Counted from the first letter of the stretch, positions 34,649 to 46,897 are shown. The stretch: DNA of 64,000 bases from Tridacna crocea (GCA_943736015.1 OX031063.1:3949001-4013000); one strand, 5' to 3'. Translations and numbers: made by a program. The notes: generated by a model not told the origin, from the letters alone.

Positions 34649-35164
34649 CTATCATAAGATATCATTTGCAATAAACACATTTCAAATAGCAAAATTTGGC
34701 TTTTACTGTTGGTTTCAAAACTTTCATTTCACTCATTTATCAGTTTAAGGTTTAACTTTATATAAATATGTGTTTGCTGGAAGTTACGAAGAAACTGAAG
34801 TGAAGGTGGAACATTTTTTGAAGTTATTTTGTTCTATGATATGTGAACTAAGCCCTAAAAAAGGGACTATCTGGGAGTTCTGTACATCAAGTAAATGAAA
34901 ACAGATCAATGATAGGGCAGGTCAGTTTAAATTGATAACTCAAAAATGATTGTATAACAAAGTACAATGACCACTTTTCATACAGAAAATGTCATTAAAG
35001 CGATAAGTGTCAACCCTTGTCAGCCTGTGCAATTTGCGCAGTCTGACCAGAGTTGACACTTTTTGCATTTCCCAGAAGGTCCGTTTTTGTGTGATGGGTT
35101 ACAGATATACTCACTGGTATTCCTCTGAAACTCATTCAACAAAAACTCTAGAAGATATTCAACA

Positions 35165-35671
35165 ATGGGCCAGGGGAAAAGCTCGGTTTCAAAACACGAA
35201 TCTGTTAAGAAGGTTGAGAATTACCTGATCTGTGATGCATGTCAGACAGATGGTAAAATGATTAATGCTTCATCATTCTGTGCCGACTGTGTGGAATGTT
35301 TATGCAAGGACTGTGTGGAGAAACATAACCAAAATGAAGCATTAATGACGCATAAGTTTTTCAACAAGGAAAATTTCTCATCGAGTATAACACAAAACCT
35401 TGTGCATGAGTTGAAAACAATTGTTTATTGCTCCGAACATGAAGTGCAGTTTGAATACATTTGCGAAGGTCACAAGAAGTTGATTTGTCATGCATGCACT
35501 AGAACAATACATCGGGACTGTACTAAAATATCAAAGATTCAGCTCTCACCAGAGTCAGCGCGTGAAGAGGTCAAGGAAACGAGGGATCGTATTCAGGCTA
35601 TAAGATCACTACGTAAGAAAAAACATAGTAATTTTTGGTGGCCGACCGTGGGGTTCCATCCTATTTGGTAA
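35165..35671 (+). pseudogene. B-box gene truncated by insertion (A2)
   Basis: Starts at the same ATG context as A3 (CAACAATGG). About 154 native residues cover B-box1 (CDAC, CADC, CKDC, EKH) and B-box2 (CSEH, CEGH, CHAC, H, C) intact, then the start of the coiled coil ('RIQAIRSLRKKKH'). At about 35626 repeat R takes over and adds 14 foreign residues before a stop. The linker and 3' UTR are gone. A 168-aa double-B-box product could still be made, because the frame is clean, so it is either a pseudogene or a small B-box-only protein. Confidence 0.8.
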
Positions 35672-35835
35672 AACAGCATTAAATACAGAATCGAATATCA
35701 CAAGCAACATGTTTTATAGATAAAGATCTATCACAAAGCATGGAATAGCTATTCAAGAATTCAAAATACTTAAACTGTGTACATGTGGATCTGTATATCA
35801 ATATACTGGAATACTGTATAAGATTCACTACATAA
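35626..35835 (+). repeat. Dispersed repeat R (disrupting A2)
   Basis: Third copy of the repeat at 29187-29405 and 48290-48505. It begins at the break in the B-box gene and is followed by LINE sequence. Confidence 0.75.
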
Positions 35836-35859
35836 GCAATCTTACAAAATGCGTCAATG

Positions 35860-37239
35860 TTTATTCCCAATTAAAGATGTATTTGTTAGATCCCATGAAC
35901 CTCCATGGATTACAAACGCAATCAAATTGAAAATAAGAAAAAGGAAAAGACTGTACAGGAAGACGAAACAAAGTAACAATGAAAATCATTGACATAAATT
36001 TAGAACGTTACGGAATGAAGTAATTATTCTTATCCGTCAAAGAAAAGAAGAACGTTTTGATATTTTAGTATCCAAACTGAATTTATGCACCCATCTCAGG
36101 CTAAAGCCTCACAGGTACTTTCTCTTTTTGATGAAGGGAAAGATAAGTTAATACTGGATGAAAGTGAAAACGCTAACTTGCAAGCCAGCCAAGTTTCGAC
36201 GACTCCGCTAAATCGTTGCCAGCTAATTATTATCCAGCTCCCTATGTTACACTTAATTTTATTGAGATCACCCTTTAGGAAGTTTATAAGGTTCTAAAGA
36301 GATTTAAATATAGGGAAAAGTTTCAGGTCCAGATGGAATACACAACAGGATTCTTCGTGAAGGAACCCCCAACTTGCTTACCCTCTCTGTGATCTGTTCA
36401 ATGCCTCTCTTAATTTATGTGCCGTGCCTTCGTCACGGAAAATGTCAAATGTCTGCCACATCTTTAAGGGCGGAGACCCATCTATTCCACCTAATTATAG
36501 ACCAGTCTTTCTTCTGAATACTATCGAAAAGGTACTCGAAAAATCATTTTTAATTGTGTCTTCTCCTATCTTTCATAGTCCATTTTTTACTCTGTTTCAA
36601 TCTGGTTTTTTGCGTGGTGATTCCACAGTTAACCAGTTACTGTTCCTTCATCACAATATTTGTAAAGCTTTGGACAATGGACATGAGCTCCGTATGGTAT
36701 TTTTTGATGTGAGTAAAGCACTCGACAAAGTCCGGTATAAAGGTCTCTTATTTAAATTATATCACGCTGGGGTTCAAGGAAGACTTTTAGAATGGTTTAC
36801 TGATTATCTTTCAAATAGATATCAAAGGGTTGTTCTCAATGGGAGCTACTCTGATTTAAGTATTTTAAGAGCAGGTGTCCCTCAAGGGTCTATATTGGGT
36901 CCATTATTATTTTTAGTTTACATTAATGATATAGTCGATAACCTGGAGACAAATATAAACAACTCTGTAGATGACACTGGCTTATCTCTAGAGATTGATG
37001 ATCCTGATTCTTGCTGGGCTAAATTGCAATCTGATATAAATAAGATTAATGAATGGGCACAAAAATGGATTGTCAAATTCAACCCTCTAAAATCAGAGTC
37101 ATTAGTTATTACCCGTAAAAATATAAAACCTGTACATCCTGACTTACTTATGTCAAATACAAAAATACCAAATGTTCAAAGTCACAAGCATTTAGGCATA
37201 TATTTATCTCACAACGGTACATGGGAATGTCACATCTAA
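35860..37239 (+). pseudogene. 5'-truncated LINE ORF2 fragment (reverse transcriptase)
   Basis: 35880-36060 encodes the region before the RT ('PWITNAIKLKIRKRKRLYRK'), and 36100-36420 the next part with at least one frameshift. 36424-37239 is an open 271-codon RT: 'NYRPVFLLNTIEKVLEK', 'FQSGFLRGDSTVNQL', 'FFDVSKALDKV', 'AGVPQGSILGPLLFLVYINDI', then 'VDDTGL' where a (Y/F)ADD box is expected, then 'HKHLGIYLS'. This is a Jockey/CR1-like non-LTR element. The endonuclease is missing and so is the C-terminal tail, of which remnants lie in C1 and C2. Not functional. Confidence 0.8.
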
Positions 37240-37639
37240 AACTCAGTGGACAAAGCTTGAAAAAAAAGTGAAACAGGAAAAAACGGTTAGCGCTCACTAT
37301 GCCGAAAAGGTGTTGTCTATCGCTAGAGTAAAGGAAATTATGATCAATGTTTGTTTCGTGGGTGATTTGGGTGGGAAGGGCTGTCTTGTGTGATCCCCGG
37401 CAATCGAGGCGTTGCATTCCTTGTGTTTCTTTACATATAGGGGAGATTTTTTTCATCTTTATCATTTATCTTGGTTATAGAATGTCAAATTCCTGTGATG
37501 GAATCCACTATTCACAAAGAACCGCCCTTTCACCCATAAATGGAGTTGGCTGATTTGCTCCTTGACAAGGAAACGCCCTTATTGCATCATCTCTAGACAA
37601 TGACGTAGTTTCCACGTGAATATCGGAGCTAAACAAGTA
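37240..37639. other. Junction between the LINE fragment and B2, gene-free
   Basis: No recognisable LINE tail or gene. The LINE ends abruptly at a stop, and B-block homology resumes by about 37675. Confidence 0.5.
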
Positions 37640-39990
37640 AAGAAATACAAAACCATGCAATATGATATATTCTGAGACAAGGTTGGACTGCCCTCGGTGC
37701 GTATTCGGTTGTCTTCCTACGCTATTATTATTGTGAAGGATGACCGGTACGAAAGAAAATGAAGGTCAGGTTGAATTTTGTCTACAAATACATTTTATTT
37801 CCTTTAATGTTAACAATAAATTCAAAATAACAATAACTAACAAAACGCACATAAAACGGCCTTCACGGAAACGGACGAAGAGTGTCGAAGCTTTTTTTTC
37901 TTTATCTCTGCTGAATATTTAACATAACGCTATAAATACCCAGGTATTCTTTAGGGCATATCGTTACAAAGAATGAGAATATAGTGATATATAGTGATTT
38001 TAGATTTGTAAATGATAACTCTAGGAAGGACAAAAAGCGCTGGCTAGGTGAAAGTAATACCATTATACCCATTTTTAATCTTTTGTAGAATTGCAAAATT
38101 GTAGAATCTTTTGTAGAATTGCAAATTTTGTGGGATAATTTTACAGTGGAAAAAGCTGTTTTGTATTACAGGCCCACTATGTTAACATAACGCTATGAAT
38201 ACCCGAGTATTTATTTGTGCATATTGTAACAAAGAATGACGACTGCTCATGGGAAAAAGGGCCATGTACCTATCTTATTTAAGCTTTACTGTAGTGTAAT
38301 GTTTTGGGTGTATTTTTTGTTATTCAACACCGCAGTGTAAATCGTATAATACATATGTAAATAGTATATACCAAAAAAATTTGAAGCAATGTCATTTATA
38401 CTCACATTTCGATTTTTCGATTGTTTTCTGGATAGCATTTACGGGGACCGAATTTGTAATCAAACACGAAACAAACGTTTTGCTGTGACGGAATTTAAAT
38501 CGCGTGTAACCTGAGACGGAAGTAAAATCTCACATAGCACGATTCACACCGTGGACACGGTTGTTGACGATAAATCGTTGACCATCTAATATATGAATAA
38601 GTAGATCTATCAAGATAAATGCTGAATATATATGTACCCTACCGTTCAGTTCATTAACCTTACAAGCAAAAACTATCAAACTTCTGTTTGACAAATGAAT
38701 CTTGAATTTATGTGTAAACTCGATAGTCTGTATTTTAGCTCTAAAAACGAAACTGTGGAAAGGATCAAAATGCATAAACTGGTTAAGTGTTCTATTACCC
38801 ATAACCGTGTGAAAACGAAACGCAAACAGGTAACCAGGCTTCGATATACGTCTGGTTCCAAGTATTTGGGTTGTATATATGGAGCGTTTTGTGTAAAGTG
38901 GCTTTTTATTTGATTGGCTGGATACAGCAGAAGATCTTGAAAGTTCTATAATTACATTACAACAGTAGTTCTAGTGTCAGGGTACGGATCATCAACAATA
39001 TGGCAGAAAACTCCGTTTCTAATGGATCTGATGAAACAGATTTGATGAATGCATATGAAATTTCCTCGACAGACGCTGATATCGAACCCCGTGATAACAC
39101 GGCCATATTACCTTTGACAAGACGAGATTTGGCGTTTGTTGGTTCATACAACTGTCGTTGTTACCTTGATGATAATCCTGAGTGCGAAATTTCAGGTGTG
39201 GTAGTGCTGAAAAGTCACAGAGTGGTCATTACTGACGCGCTAAATGACACCATAAAAGTATACGACGAAAGCTTCCAATTCCAGACGGCATCGAAACTTG
39301 ATTGTTGCCCGGTAGACTTGTGCGTAGCAAGTGAAGATTCTGAAACTGTTGCTATATCATTCGGAACAAAAAGACTTCAGATATACTCCATTCAGGCAAA
39401 TAAAATTTTGTACATGAGAGGAATTGACTTGGGTCTAAACTGTAGAGGAATATGTTCCGTGTCCGAAGGTATCGTTGCACTGTTGGCCACACAGCGCAGG
39501 GTATTTGATAGACATGGGAAGATAATACCGTTAGAGGAAAACGATACAATTGAAGTACAATATAGGCAAGTTTCAGACGGTGAAATATTTATGACAATAC
39601 GGGAATTTGATCAAGAATTCCGCGGTCTATTCTGGATTCAAGTAGGTGATGACAAGAACTCTGTAATTATAAGTGAGGAAAACCAAATAAGCACCTTTAA
39701 TATAGATGGTGACAGAGCACGGTATTACAGATCTGGCAAACACAAACGATTGAATGACGTCTGTGGTATGACCGTGGATTCAGAGGGCAACATCTACGCA
39801 ACTGGTTGTATGTCCAATAATGTGCACCAGGTATCTTCTCATGACTACAGGTGTAGCAGAGTGATCATCCCGTACATAAGGTCACCTACAAGTATCGAGT
39901 ATGATCCTCACCTAGAGCGGCTGATCGTGGGATGTCATGGTGGTACATGTTTATCTGTTTATAGATTCACCTAAATAGTTATCCATAGAT
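37640..39990 (+). repeat. Segmental duplication block B2
   Basis: Collinear with B1 from 'cctcggtgcgtattcgg' to the end of the propeller gene. It lacks the 513-bp MITE of B1 and most of the B-box coding region. Confidence 0.85.
39000..39974 (+). CDS. Propeller-only derivative of the B-box gene (B2)
   Basis: Uninterrupted 324 aa. The first residues MAENSVSN match the start of B1 (MAEKSVSN). The frame then jumps to 'DETDLMNAYEISSTDADIEP', equivalent to about residue 320 of B1. A second deletion removes part of the linker before 'LPLTRRDLAFVGSYN'. Residues about 40-324 are the whole beta-propeller and end in the same YRFT. Both deletions keep the frame and the start context (CAACAATATGG). The protein cannot carry out B-box or coiled-coil functions but could compete for, or present, whatever the propeller binds. 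A TATATAT lies at 38874-38880, about 120 bp before the start, and is absent from B1 and B3. Likely expressed, but this is inference from the clean frame. Confidence 0.75.
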   Translation: MAENSVSNGSDETDLMNAYEISSTDADIEPRDNTAILPLTRRDLAFVGSYNCRCYLDDNPECEISGVVVLKSHRVVITDALNDTIKVYDESFQFQTASKLDCCPVDLCVASEDSETVAISFGTKRLQIYSIQANKILYMRGIDLGLNCRGICSVSEGIVALLATQRRVFDRHGKIIPLEENDTIEVQYRQVSDGEIFMTIREFDQEFRGLFWIQVGDDKNSVIISEENQISTFNIDGDRARYYRSGKHKRLNDVCGMTVDSEGNIYATGCMSNNVHQVSSHDYRCSRVIIPYIRSPTSIEYDPHLERLIVGCHGGTCLSVYRFT

Positions 39991-40861
39991 ATATTTTAGT
40001 AAGTCTTAAATCTTTTAGGTGCTGAAAACTTCCTCTACCCAGCCAGCACCTTTTGTTGACTACTTACATCAAAAAATGAATATTCAGCACAAATGCATGA
40101 GTATTCATTTATTGATGGGCTATCCTTGAATAGTAAAATGTACATCTATGCTGTGTGAAGTGAGGGGCTTAATGCATTTGAAAAAGGTATCAGCACAGGT
40201 CAGCCTGCACAGTCGGCACAGGCTGACCAGGGCCGAAACATTTTGTTATTTGACAATTATCTGCCTGTCAAAGGACCAGTCTAACTTTGAATTCGGTAAG
40301 TTTTTAGACAATCTGGATTTCATCTGTCCGTCATCATGTGATGACTTGTTGGTGATCATGCATTAAATCCCCTTTTGACAGAGCATGGCTCATATACACA
40401 TGAACAGAACTCTAAATAAAGGGGAATCTGATGCACCTCTGTGATGTATTATACCAAACAATGTTTCTCATGGTTATAGATCCATAAAATCAAGTTTGAC
40501 AAACAATCAAATAAACCTATAGAATGGTCCTTGGACATGCGGAGAACTTACTAACAACAACAAAAATCGAACTATATCAGCGTGCGTGGACTGCGCAAGC
40601 TGACATGGGTCAACGCTTTTTGCTGATCCATTAAACCCCTTTTTCACAGATCATGACTCGCATGTAGACACATCACAAAAACTGGACAGACAAGCCCAAG
40701 TAAATAAGTAGAATACTTATTTGTTAAATTATCTATGCAAGAATCTTGCCTGTGACTTTACTCTTTGAAATCAATATTAGTGTTAATGAGACTATACAAT
40801 AAGTGTTCTAGATTAGAAAAGACACTTTTTTTCTTGCCATCTGCGCATGCGCTTGTAACGT

Positions 40862-41590
40862 TTCAATACGTGTGGTTTATCTTTACTGGATCATTGGTTT
40901 GGAGAGTGCTGGGTACATACATATATTTTTTCCCCAACTCCATAAGTGTCAAGACGTGTAGTTTATCTTTACTGGATCATTGGTTTGGAGGGTGCTAGGT
41001 ACATACATATATTTCTCCTCAACTGCATACATTACCTTAAATGTCAATACGTGTGGTTTATCTTTATTGGATCATTGGTTTGGGGTGTGCTGGGTACATA
41101 CATATATTTTTTCCCCAACTCCATAAGTGTCAAGACGTGTGGTTTATCTTTACTGGATCATTGGTTTGGAGAGTGCTGGGTACATACATATATTTCTCCT
41201 CAACTGCATACATTACCTTAAATGTCAATACGTGTGGTTTATCTTTATTGGATCATTGGTTTGGAGTGTGCTGGGTACATACATATATTTTTTCCCCAAC
41301 TCCATAAGTGTCAAGACGTGTGGTTTATCTTTACTGGATCATTGGTTTGGAGAGTGCTAGGTACATACATATATTTCTCCCCAACTGCATACATTACCTT
41401 AAATGTCAAGACTGTACTTTATCTTTACTGGGTCATTGGTTTGGAGTGTGCTGGGTACATACATGTATTTCTCCCCAACTGCATACATTACCATAAATGT
41501 CAGGACGTGTAGTTTATCTTTACTGGATCATTGGTTTGGAGAGTGCTGGATAAATACATATATTTCTCCTCAACTGCATACATTACCTTA
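40862..41590 (+). repeat. Higher-order tandem array, alternating 86- and 95-bp units
   Basis: 'tttatcttta(c/t)tgg' recurs at 40876, 40962, 41057, 41143, 41238, 41324, 41418 and 41513. The steps are 86, 95, 86, 95, 86, 94 and 95. The two unit types differ in the segment after 'tacatacatatat' ('tttttccccaactccataag' versus 'ttctcctcaactgcatacat'), so the true repeat is a 181-bp dimer. C1 has only one degenerate partial unit (near 20952). The overlapping open stretches in all three frames are repeat artefacts. Confidence 0.95.
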
Positions 41591-41796
41591 ACCCTATCCT
41601 ACTGAATAAATTAAATGGAAAATTTCAAGCCCATGGCAAAACTCAAATCGTGCTATACAAACGCATTCTTTGAGGAAAAATATCTCCTCATCGGACTATA
41701 TAGATCCAAGATCAGACTGCACGTTCTGTGCAGTCTGATCTTGATCTACACCGTCCGCAAAAAGTCAGCAAGTCACGATCAGCAACCTAAAGGTTA
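41589..41796. mobile_element. MITE, TAACCCTTAxCCTGCT family (C2 only)
   Basis: Ends 'taaccctatcctact' and 'agcaacctaaaggttaa'. The central palindrome is perfect: GATCAGACTGCAC / GTGCAGTCTGATC. Confidence 0.75.
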
Positions 41797-41940
41797 AATG
41801 TTTGATAACGCGCCCATACTTACATTCATCTGATAGTGTGATAGGTTATTGTTTTGTGAGATGTACATGAGAGATTATGAGTATCAAGTGTCAATTACAT
41901 TATATGTATTATTATGCTGTATGACGAAAAACTTGGTTTC

Positions 41941-42163
41941 ACCCTTTCCCAAACAAGCCCTGGTTTTTACGTGTCTGCAGTAAAAGTCTTTTGAAAACAC
42001 TGTGGGAAAAGGAGAAATTGCTCGTAACGAGCAATTTCTCCTTTTCCCACAGTGTTTTCTACCCTTTTTGAGAACTTTCTGCCATTTTCTCAAAATCTAA
42101 AATTTTGTGTCTACGAACTCTTTCGGTTTGGAAGAGTCCAAAATTTGTCGTTTGGGAAAGGGT
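41941..42163. mobile_element. 223-bp MITE with ACCCTTTCCCAAAC ends (C2 only)
   Basis: Perfect 14-bp terminal inverted repeats ACCCTTTCCCAAAC. The central palindrome at about 41993-42060 is near-perfect, with tip GCTCGTAACGAGC and GGAGAAATT arms. Same structure as 33961-34182 but different ends. The C1 empty site is near 21181. Confidence 0.8.
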
Positions 42164-42192
42164 CAAGTCCAATAAATTCATATTCTATATTC

Positions 42193-42382
42193 ACCCTCAT
42201 CCTGCTGGATAAGTAAAATGAAACTTTCAATCCGATGGTAACAATTTCAAAATAATGCTATCTTATAATAATTTTGGGACAAATCATATCTTCTCATCGG
42301 ACATTGTTGATCCAAGATCAGACTGCACATTCTGTGCAGTCTGATCTTGATCTACACAGTCGCGTTAAGCAGTCTAAGGGTT
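42193..42382. mobile_element. MITE, TAACCCTTAxCCTGCT family (C2 orthologue)
   Basis: Orthologue of 21224-21413 with a cleaner central palindrome (GATCAGACTGCACATTC / TGTGCAGTCTGATC). Confidence 0.75.
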
Positions 42383-42419
42383 ATACTCTTAACCAAACAA
42401 CAAAATTTTAAACTTGTTC

Positions 42420-43050
42420 ATATTGAAAACCATTGCAGACAACAAATTATCTGTGGCTGAAATAAAGAAATTGCTGGTTGAAATGTTGAAATAGGTTTAG
42501 GGAAAAGGAAAAAATAGGCCTACTAGTTACCTGCATTTTCTCATTTTTGCTGCAATGTTTTTGAAATTCTCCCTCCACTCAATTTCAGACAAATTAATTG
42601 TGGCTGAAATAAAAGAATTGCTGCTTGAAATGTTAAAATACATTAAGGGTAAAGGAGGAAACAGGCCTACTAGTAACCTGCATTTTCTTATTTTTACTGC
42701 AACGGTTTTGAAAGTCTCCCTGCACTCAATTGCAGATAAAATATGAATTGTAGCTGAGATACAGGAATTGCTACTTGAAGTGTTGAAATACGTTGAGGGA
42801 AAAGGATAGGCCTACTTGTTACTTGTATTTTCTCATTTTTACTGCAATTTTTTCGAAAGTCTCCCTGCACTCAATTTGCAGACAACAAACTAACTGTGGC
42901 TGAAATAAAGGAATTGCTGCTTGAAATGTTGAAATACGTTGAGGGTAAATTAGGAAACAAGCCTTCTAGTAACCTGCATTTTCTCAATTTTTACAGCAAT
43001 GTTTTTGAAAGTCTCCCTGCACTCAATTGCAGATAAAAAATGAATTGTGG
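42420..43050 (+). repeat. Tandem array of about 148-bp units (about 4.5 copies)
   Basis: Same unit as 21420-21960. Markers near 42472, 42619, 42769 and 42915 give spacings of 146-150 bp. Confidence 0.8.
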
Positions 43051-43301
43051 CAGAAATAAAAGACTTGAAATATCAAATACATGTAGTGAATACGTTCATG
43101 GAATAGGATAAGAAAAGGATTTAAGATCTTGTAAGAGTGTTTTGGGTGTTCGTCAATCTACACGTAACGCAGCGGTGTACGGAGAGTTGGGTCGATACCC
43201 ATTGTAACGTTATATAAATCGGTATGTTCGGGTCGTAAAATACTTTTTTTAAGCTTACTCGAAATGAAAATATAACATTATCTACAATCACTAATAATGC
43301 T

Positions 43302-43892
43302 ATGTGTAACTATAAATTAGGTTCTTCCTGTTTGTTTCTGAAAGTCAAGAACTTATTAAGCACGCATGGCTTTGCGTACGTATGGGACGACCCAACAGCT
43401 GTGAATTCCAAAAACTTTATCCCAGTTTTCAAACAACATTTAGTTGATGAATTTTTACAGAAATGGGGCGTATTTTCGATTCTCTGTGTAAAAACAAAAA
43501 TACATTTCACATTCGAGAATAATCTGAATACAGTCATGAGCAGAGAGTTAAGAATGAGTTTGACCAAATTTAGAGTATCAGTACATGGGCTGAAAATAGA
43601 TTCCGGTAGGTTTGCAGGTCAAGCTACACAACGTAGTGCGAGACTGTGTGCATATTGTATCTTAGTTGAATTAGATGACGAATTTCATTTTGCCCTTGTT
43701 TGTCCACTTTATTTGGATATTCATAAGCAATATGTCAAAAAGGCATATTTTAAAAGACCAATTATGATGAAACGTCTTAACCTTTTAAATAAAAACTCAC
43801 ACAGAGAACTTATTTATTTCTGTAAATACTTAAACACAGCACTTAAAAGGCGCAAAGCAATATCCATTGATAATGATCGAATGATGAGATGA
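43302..43892 (+). pseudogene. LINE ORF2 C-terminal remnant, open copy (C2)
   Basis: Open 196 codons resembling the end of a Jockey/CR1-like ORF2: 'SSCLFLKVKNLLSTHGFAYVWDD', 'FKQHLVDEFLQKW', 'MSRELRMSLTKFRVSVHGL', the zinc motif 'CAYC...DDEFHFALVCPLY', and 'RELIYFCKYLNTALKRRK'. No RT lies upstream, so it cannot be autonomous. The intact frame against the frameshifted C1 copy is probably chance or slower decay. Confidence 0.65.
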
Positions 43893-46293
43893 GTGGTGGG
43901 TGACTGGTCGATCCATGTATCATACGGGTGGCCGGGCGCCTGATCAGCTGATCCGTTTCTTTGTTAATGCATTCGATTGTCCTTTCGATCGGGCGCTTGC
44001 TCATTCGTTCAGTCACTCGTTCAATCATCCATTTGTTCGCTCAGGTCCCAGCCCATTCTTTTGTTTATCAATATATCAGTTTAATATTGATCCAGTCCTT
44101 CGTTTCTTTATTTTTCTATCGTCTGTATGTTTACCAATTATTTACCTATTCATTTTATTTACTTCGTGTAAGTTGTTGTTCATCGAATTGTAATTAGCTT
44201 TCCACAGATATGCAGTTACAGCTAGTTAATATCTAGTTAACCAGTCCTTTGCTTGTATACTTCTTCAATCTTCTGTATGTTTACCAATTATTTACCCATT
44301 CATTTTATTTACTTCTTGTAAGTTGTTGTTCATTGAATTGTACTTAGATTTCCACAGACATGCAGTTACAGCTAGTTGATACACATCAAGAATTGTACAA
44401 CAATTTAATTCACTAATACTGATGTTATGTGACTGATCGATCTGTTACTCTGTCATCTGATTGAATGATGAATCGATTCGCCGGTTTATTCTTTTTCTTT
44501 AAGCTGCCACTGACTGCTGATAAGGGTCGCGTCTTTTGACCTGTTTTCATTGATCAGACTGGCTGACTGACTTATCAGTCAATAATTCCTTCACTGTGTC
44601 TATATTTACAAGTACATGTAACCTATTGTAAATAGAATTTGCTCTTTTTTTCTTTTTTTTTAATCAGGTACACGTATGAATTCATGTCTACACTATCAGT
44701 TATTTCATCATATATCTATCGTCTAATAGTGATGGATAACTGACTGGTTGATCTGATTCGTCAATTTTTCATTTACTTACCATCACCATGTACAAAAACA
44801 TGTAAGCTTCGTTACATCTTAATTTTTTCACTTCTAATTAGTCCAATTTTAAATTCATGCTTACATTCTCATTCATTTCATGATATTTTCATTGTTAAAT
44901 AGTGATAATACGGAGCATCATTCATTAATTGATTGATAAATCATTTTGTGGCAATCGACCAACTGAGTAGTAGCTCAATGGGACTGGTTGAGCGAGTGAT
45001 TTGTCGACCGATTGGTGTATTAATTCCCTTATTCTATAATTATGTCAATATGAGTTTTTCCCTCCAAAGACTTATGTGTGTATACTTTAATTACTGAAAA
45101 TATCCATTTCACCTATTCACTATTTACTCTCCACTTATTTAAAGCTTCATTTTTGATCATTTGGAATTGTAAACACACGTGGCAAGAAATTGCGTGACTA
45201 AATACATTTAATTTGAAAATTTATATATTTATATGACTATAAACTTTGTAGTTTTTGTCAAATAAACGATGTTCTGTTCATGGAATAGGAAGAAATACTA
45301 GATACCTACATTTTGTTCATTTTTTACCGCAATATATTCGAAAGTCTCCCTTCACTCAATTGTAGACAACAAATGAATTGTGGTTGAAATAAAAAAAAAT
45401 GAGATATTTATTAATGGTAAAAACGTTCAGGGAAAAGAAAGAAATGCTAGTTACCTGCATTTTCTCATTTTTACCGAAATGTTTTCGAAGATCTCCCTCC
45501 ACCGAAGGCTCGTAAAAATTTAGAATTGTGTCATAATGGCTTATGAAATGTTCAAGTAGTGGAAATTTAAAGAGTACAGCTCAGATGTGTCTCAAACCTT
45601 TTGTCTTTGTAGGGGGAGAAAACATTTTGAAAAGAAAGACTATGTATATGTTGGTAACCAGTATTCCCACCTTCTAAAAAAATCTTTTTTCAGTAGACTT
45701 TGGGTTATTTGGTAAAGGGTCAATCAAAGCTATTTCAGTATAAGTTCCATATTTTATTAGTAATAAATCCATATTTTATTAGTAACAGATCCGTATTTCA
45801 TTCGTAATAGATCCATATTTTTTTTTAGTTATAGATCCATATTTCATTACTAATCTTTGTATAATTGGGAATATGTTAAAAGTTGTAAATTTCATCGCTG
45901 GTTCAACCTTTTACTTCTGAGTCAGTTCACCTGTATCTTGTGGAGTGTGACTTCCAAAGGCATATGCGAAAGGAGCAAAATGGTCAGTTTGCTCGGATGT
46001 GAAACCTCTACTCAGTCTGCTGATACCTATTTCAGCTCACCTAAGATCCACATTTTATTAGTAATAAATCCATATTCTATCAGTAACAGATCCATATTTC
46101 ATTCGTACTTTTTTAGTTATAGATCCTTATTTTATTAGTAATCTTTGTATAATTGGGAATATATTAAAAATTGTAAATTTTATCTCTGGTTCAACATTTT
46201 ACTTCTGAGTCAGTTAACCTGTATCTTTTGCAGTGTGACTTCCAAAGGCATATGCAAAAGGAGCAAAATGATCAGCTTGCTCGGATGTGAAAC

Positions 46294-46493
46294 CAGGGTC
46301 CGTATTCACAAACCATTCATAAGAACGTTCTTTGTCTTATTCTTTAAGATTTTCTGACAGTGAAAGAAACAAAACTTCTGATTGACTAAACCATGTTTTA
46401 GCCAGTCAGATGTTCTGTTACTTTCACACTGACGAAATTCTGAAGAATAAGACTAAGAATGTTATTGAGAATGGTTGGTGAATACGGACCCTG
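46294..46493. mobile_element. MITE with CAGGGTCCGTATTCAC ends (C2)
   Basis: Orthologue of 27171-27392, 22 bp shorter because the tip word is single. Confidence 0.85.
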
Positions 46494-46685
46494 TACTCGG
46501 TCCACTGTCTGCTGATACCTATTTCAGCTCACCTAAGCACGAGGTACTCAAAGCTGAAATACTGTGATAGATCTTTTTCTGTTGTCTGTCATCGACCCGC
46601 AAACCTTTAACTTTTGCTGTAAACTGAAGAGTTTGAAAGTGAACATTTTAATAACTCACTTTAAACCATTTTGGAAATATTTATA

Positions 46686-46897
46686 AACCCTTATCCTGTT
46701 ACGTAAGAGAAATGAAACTTTCAAGCGGATAATAAGAACTCACTGAATTTTCATTTTTAAAGGTAGTTTTTAGGAAAAATATTATGTCTTTACCGCACAG
46801 TGTAGATCCAAGATGAGACTGCACGTTCTGTGCAGTTTGATCTTGATCCACACTTTCTGCAAAACGTGCTTAAGACGCACTTAGCGTCCTAAGGGTT
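46686..46897. mobile_element. MITE, TAACCCTTAxCCTGCT family (C2)
   Basis: Orthologue of 27585-27794. Confidence 0.75.

Larger units (their letters stand above)
33165..35625 (+). repeat. Segmental duplication block A2
   Basis: Second copy of block A, closest to A3: both share the MITE at 33961. Homology stops inside the B-box gene at about 35625, where repeat R and a LINE fragment begin. The second half of the A gene and its 3' flank are missing. Confidence 0.9.

Noticed and set aside
37148..37465. 105-codon minus-strand open stretch at the LINE end
   Set aside because: Overlaps the RT fragment antisense and shows no domain.
40765..41591. Several overlapping open stretches with repeated 'LDHWFG' peptides
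   Set aside because: They are produced in all three frames by the 86/95-bp tandem array and are absent from C1.
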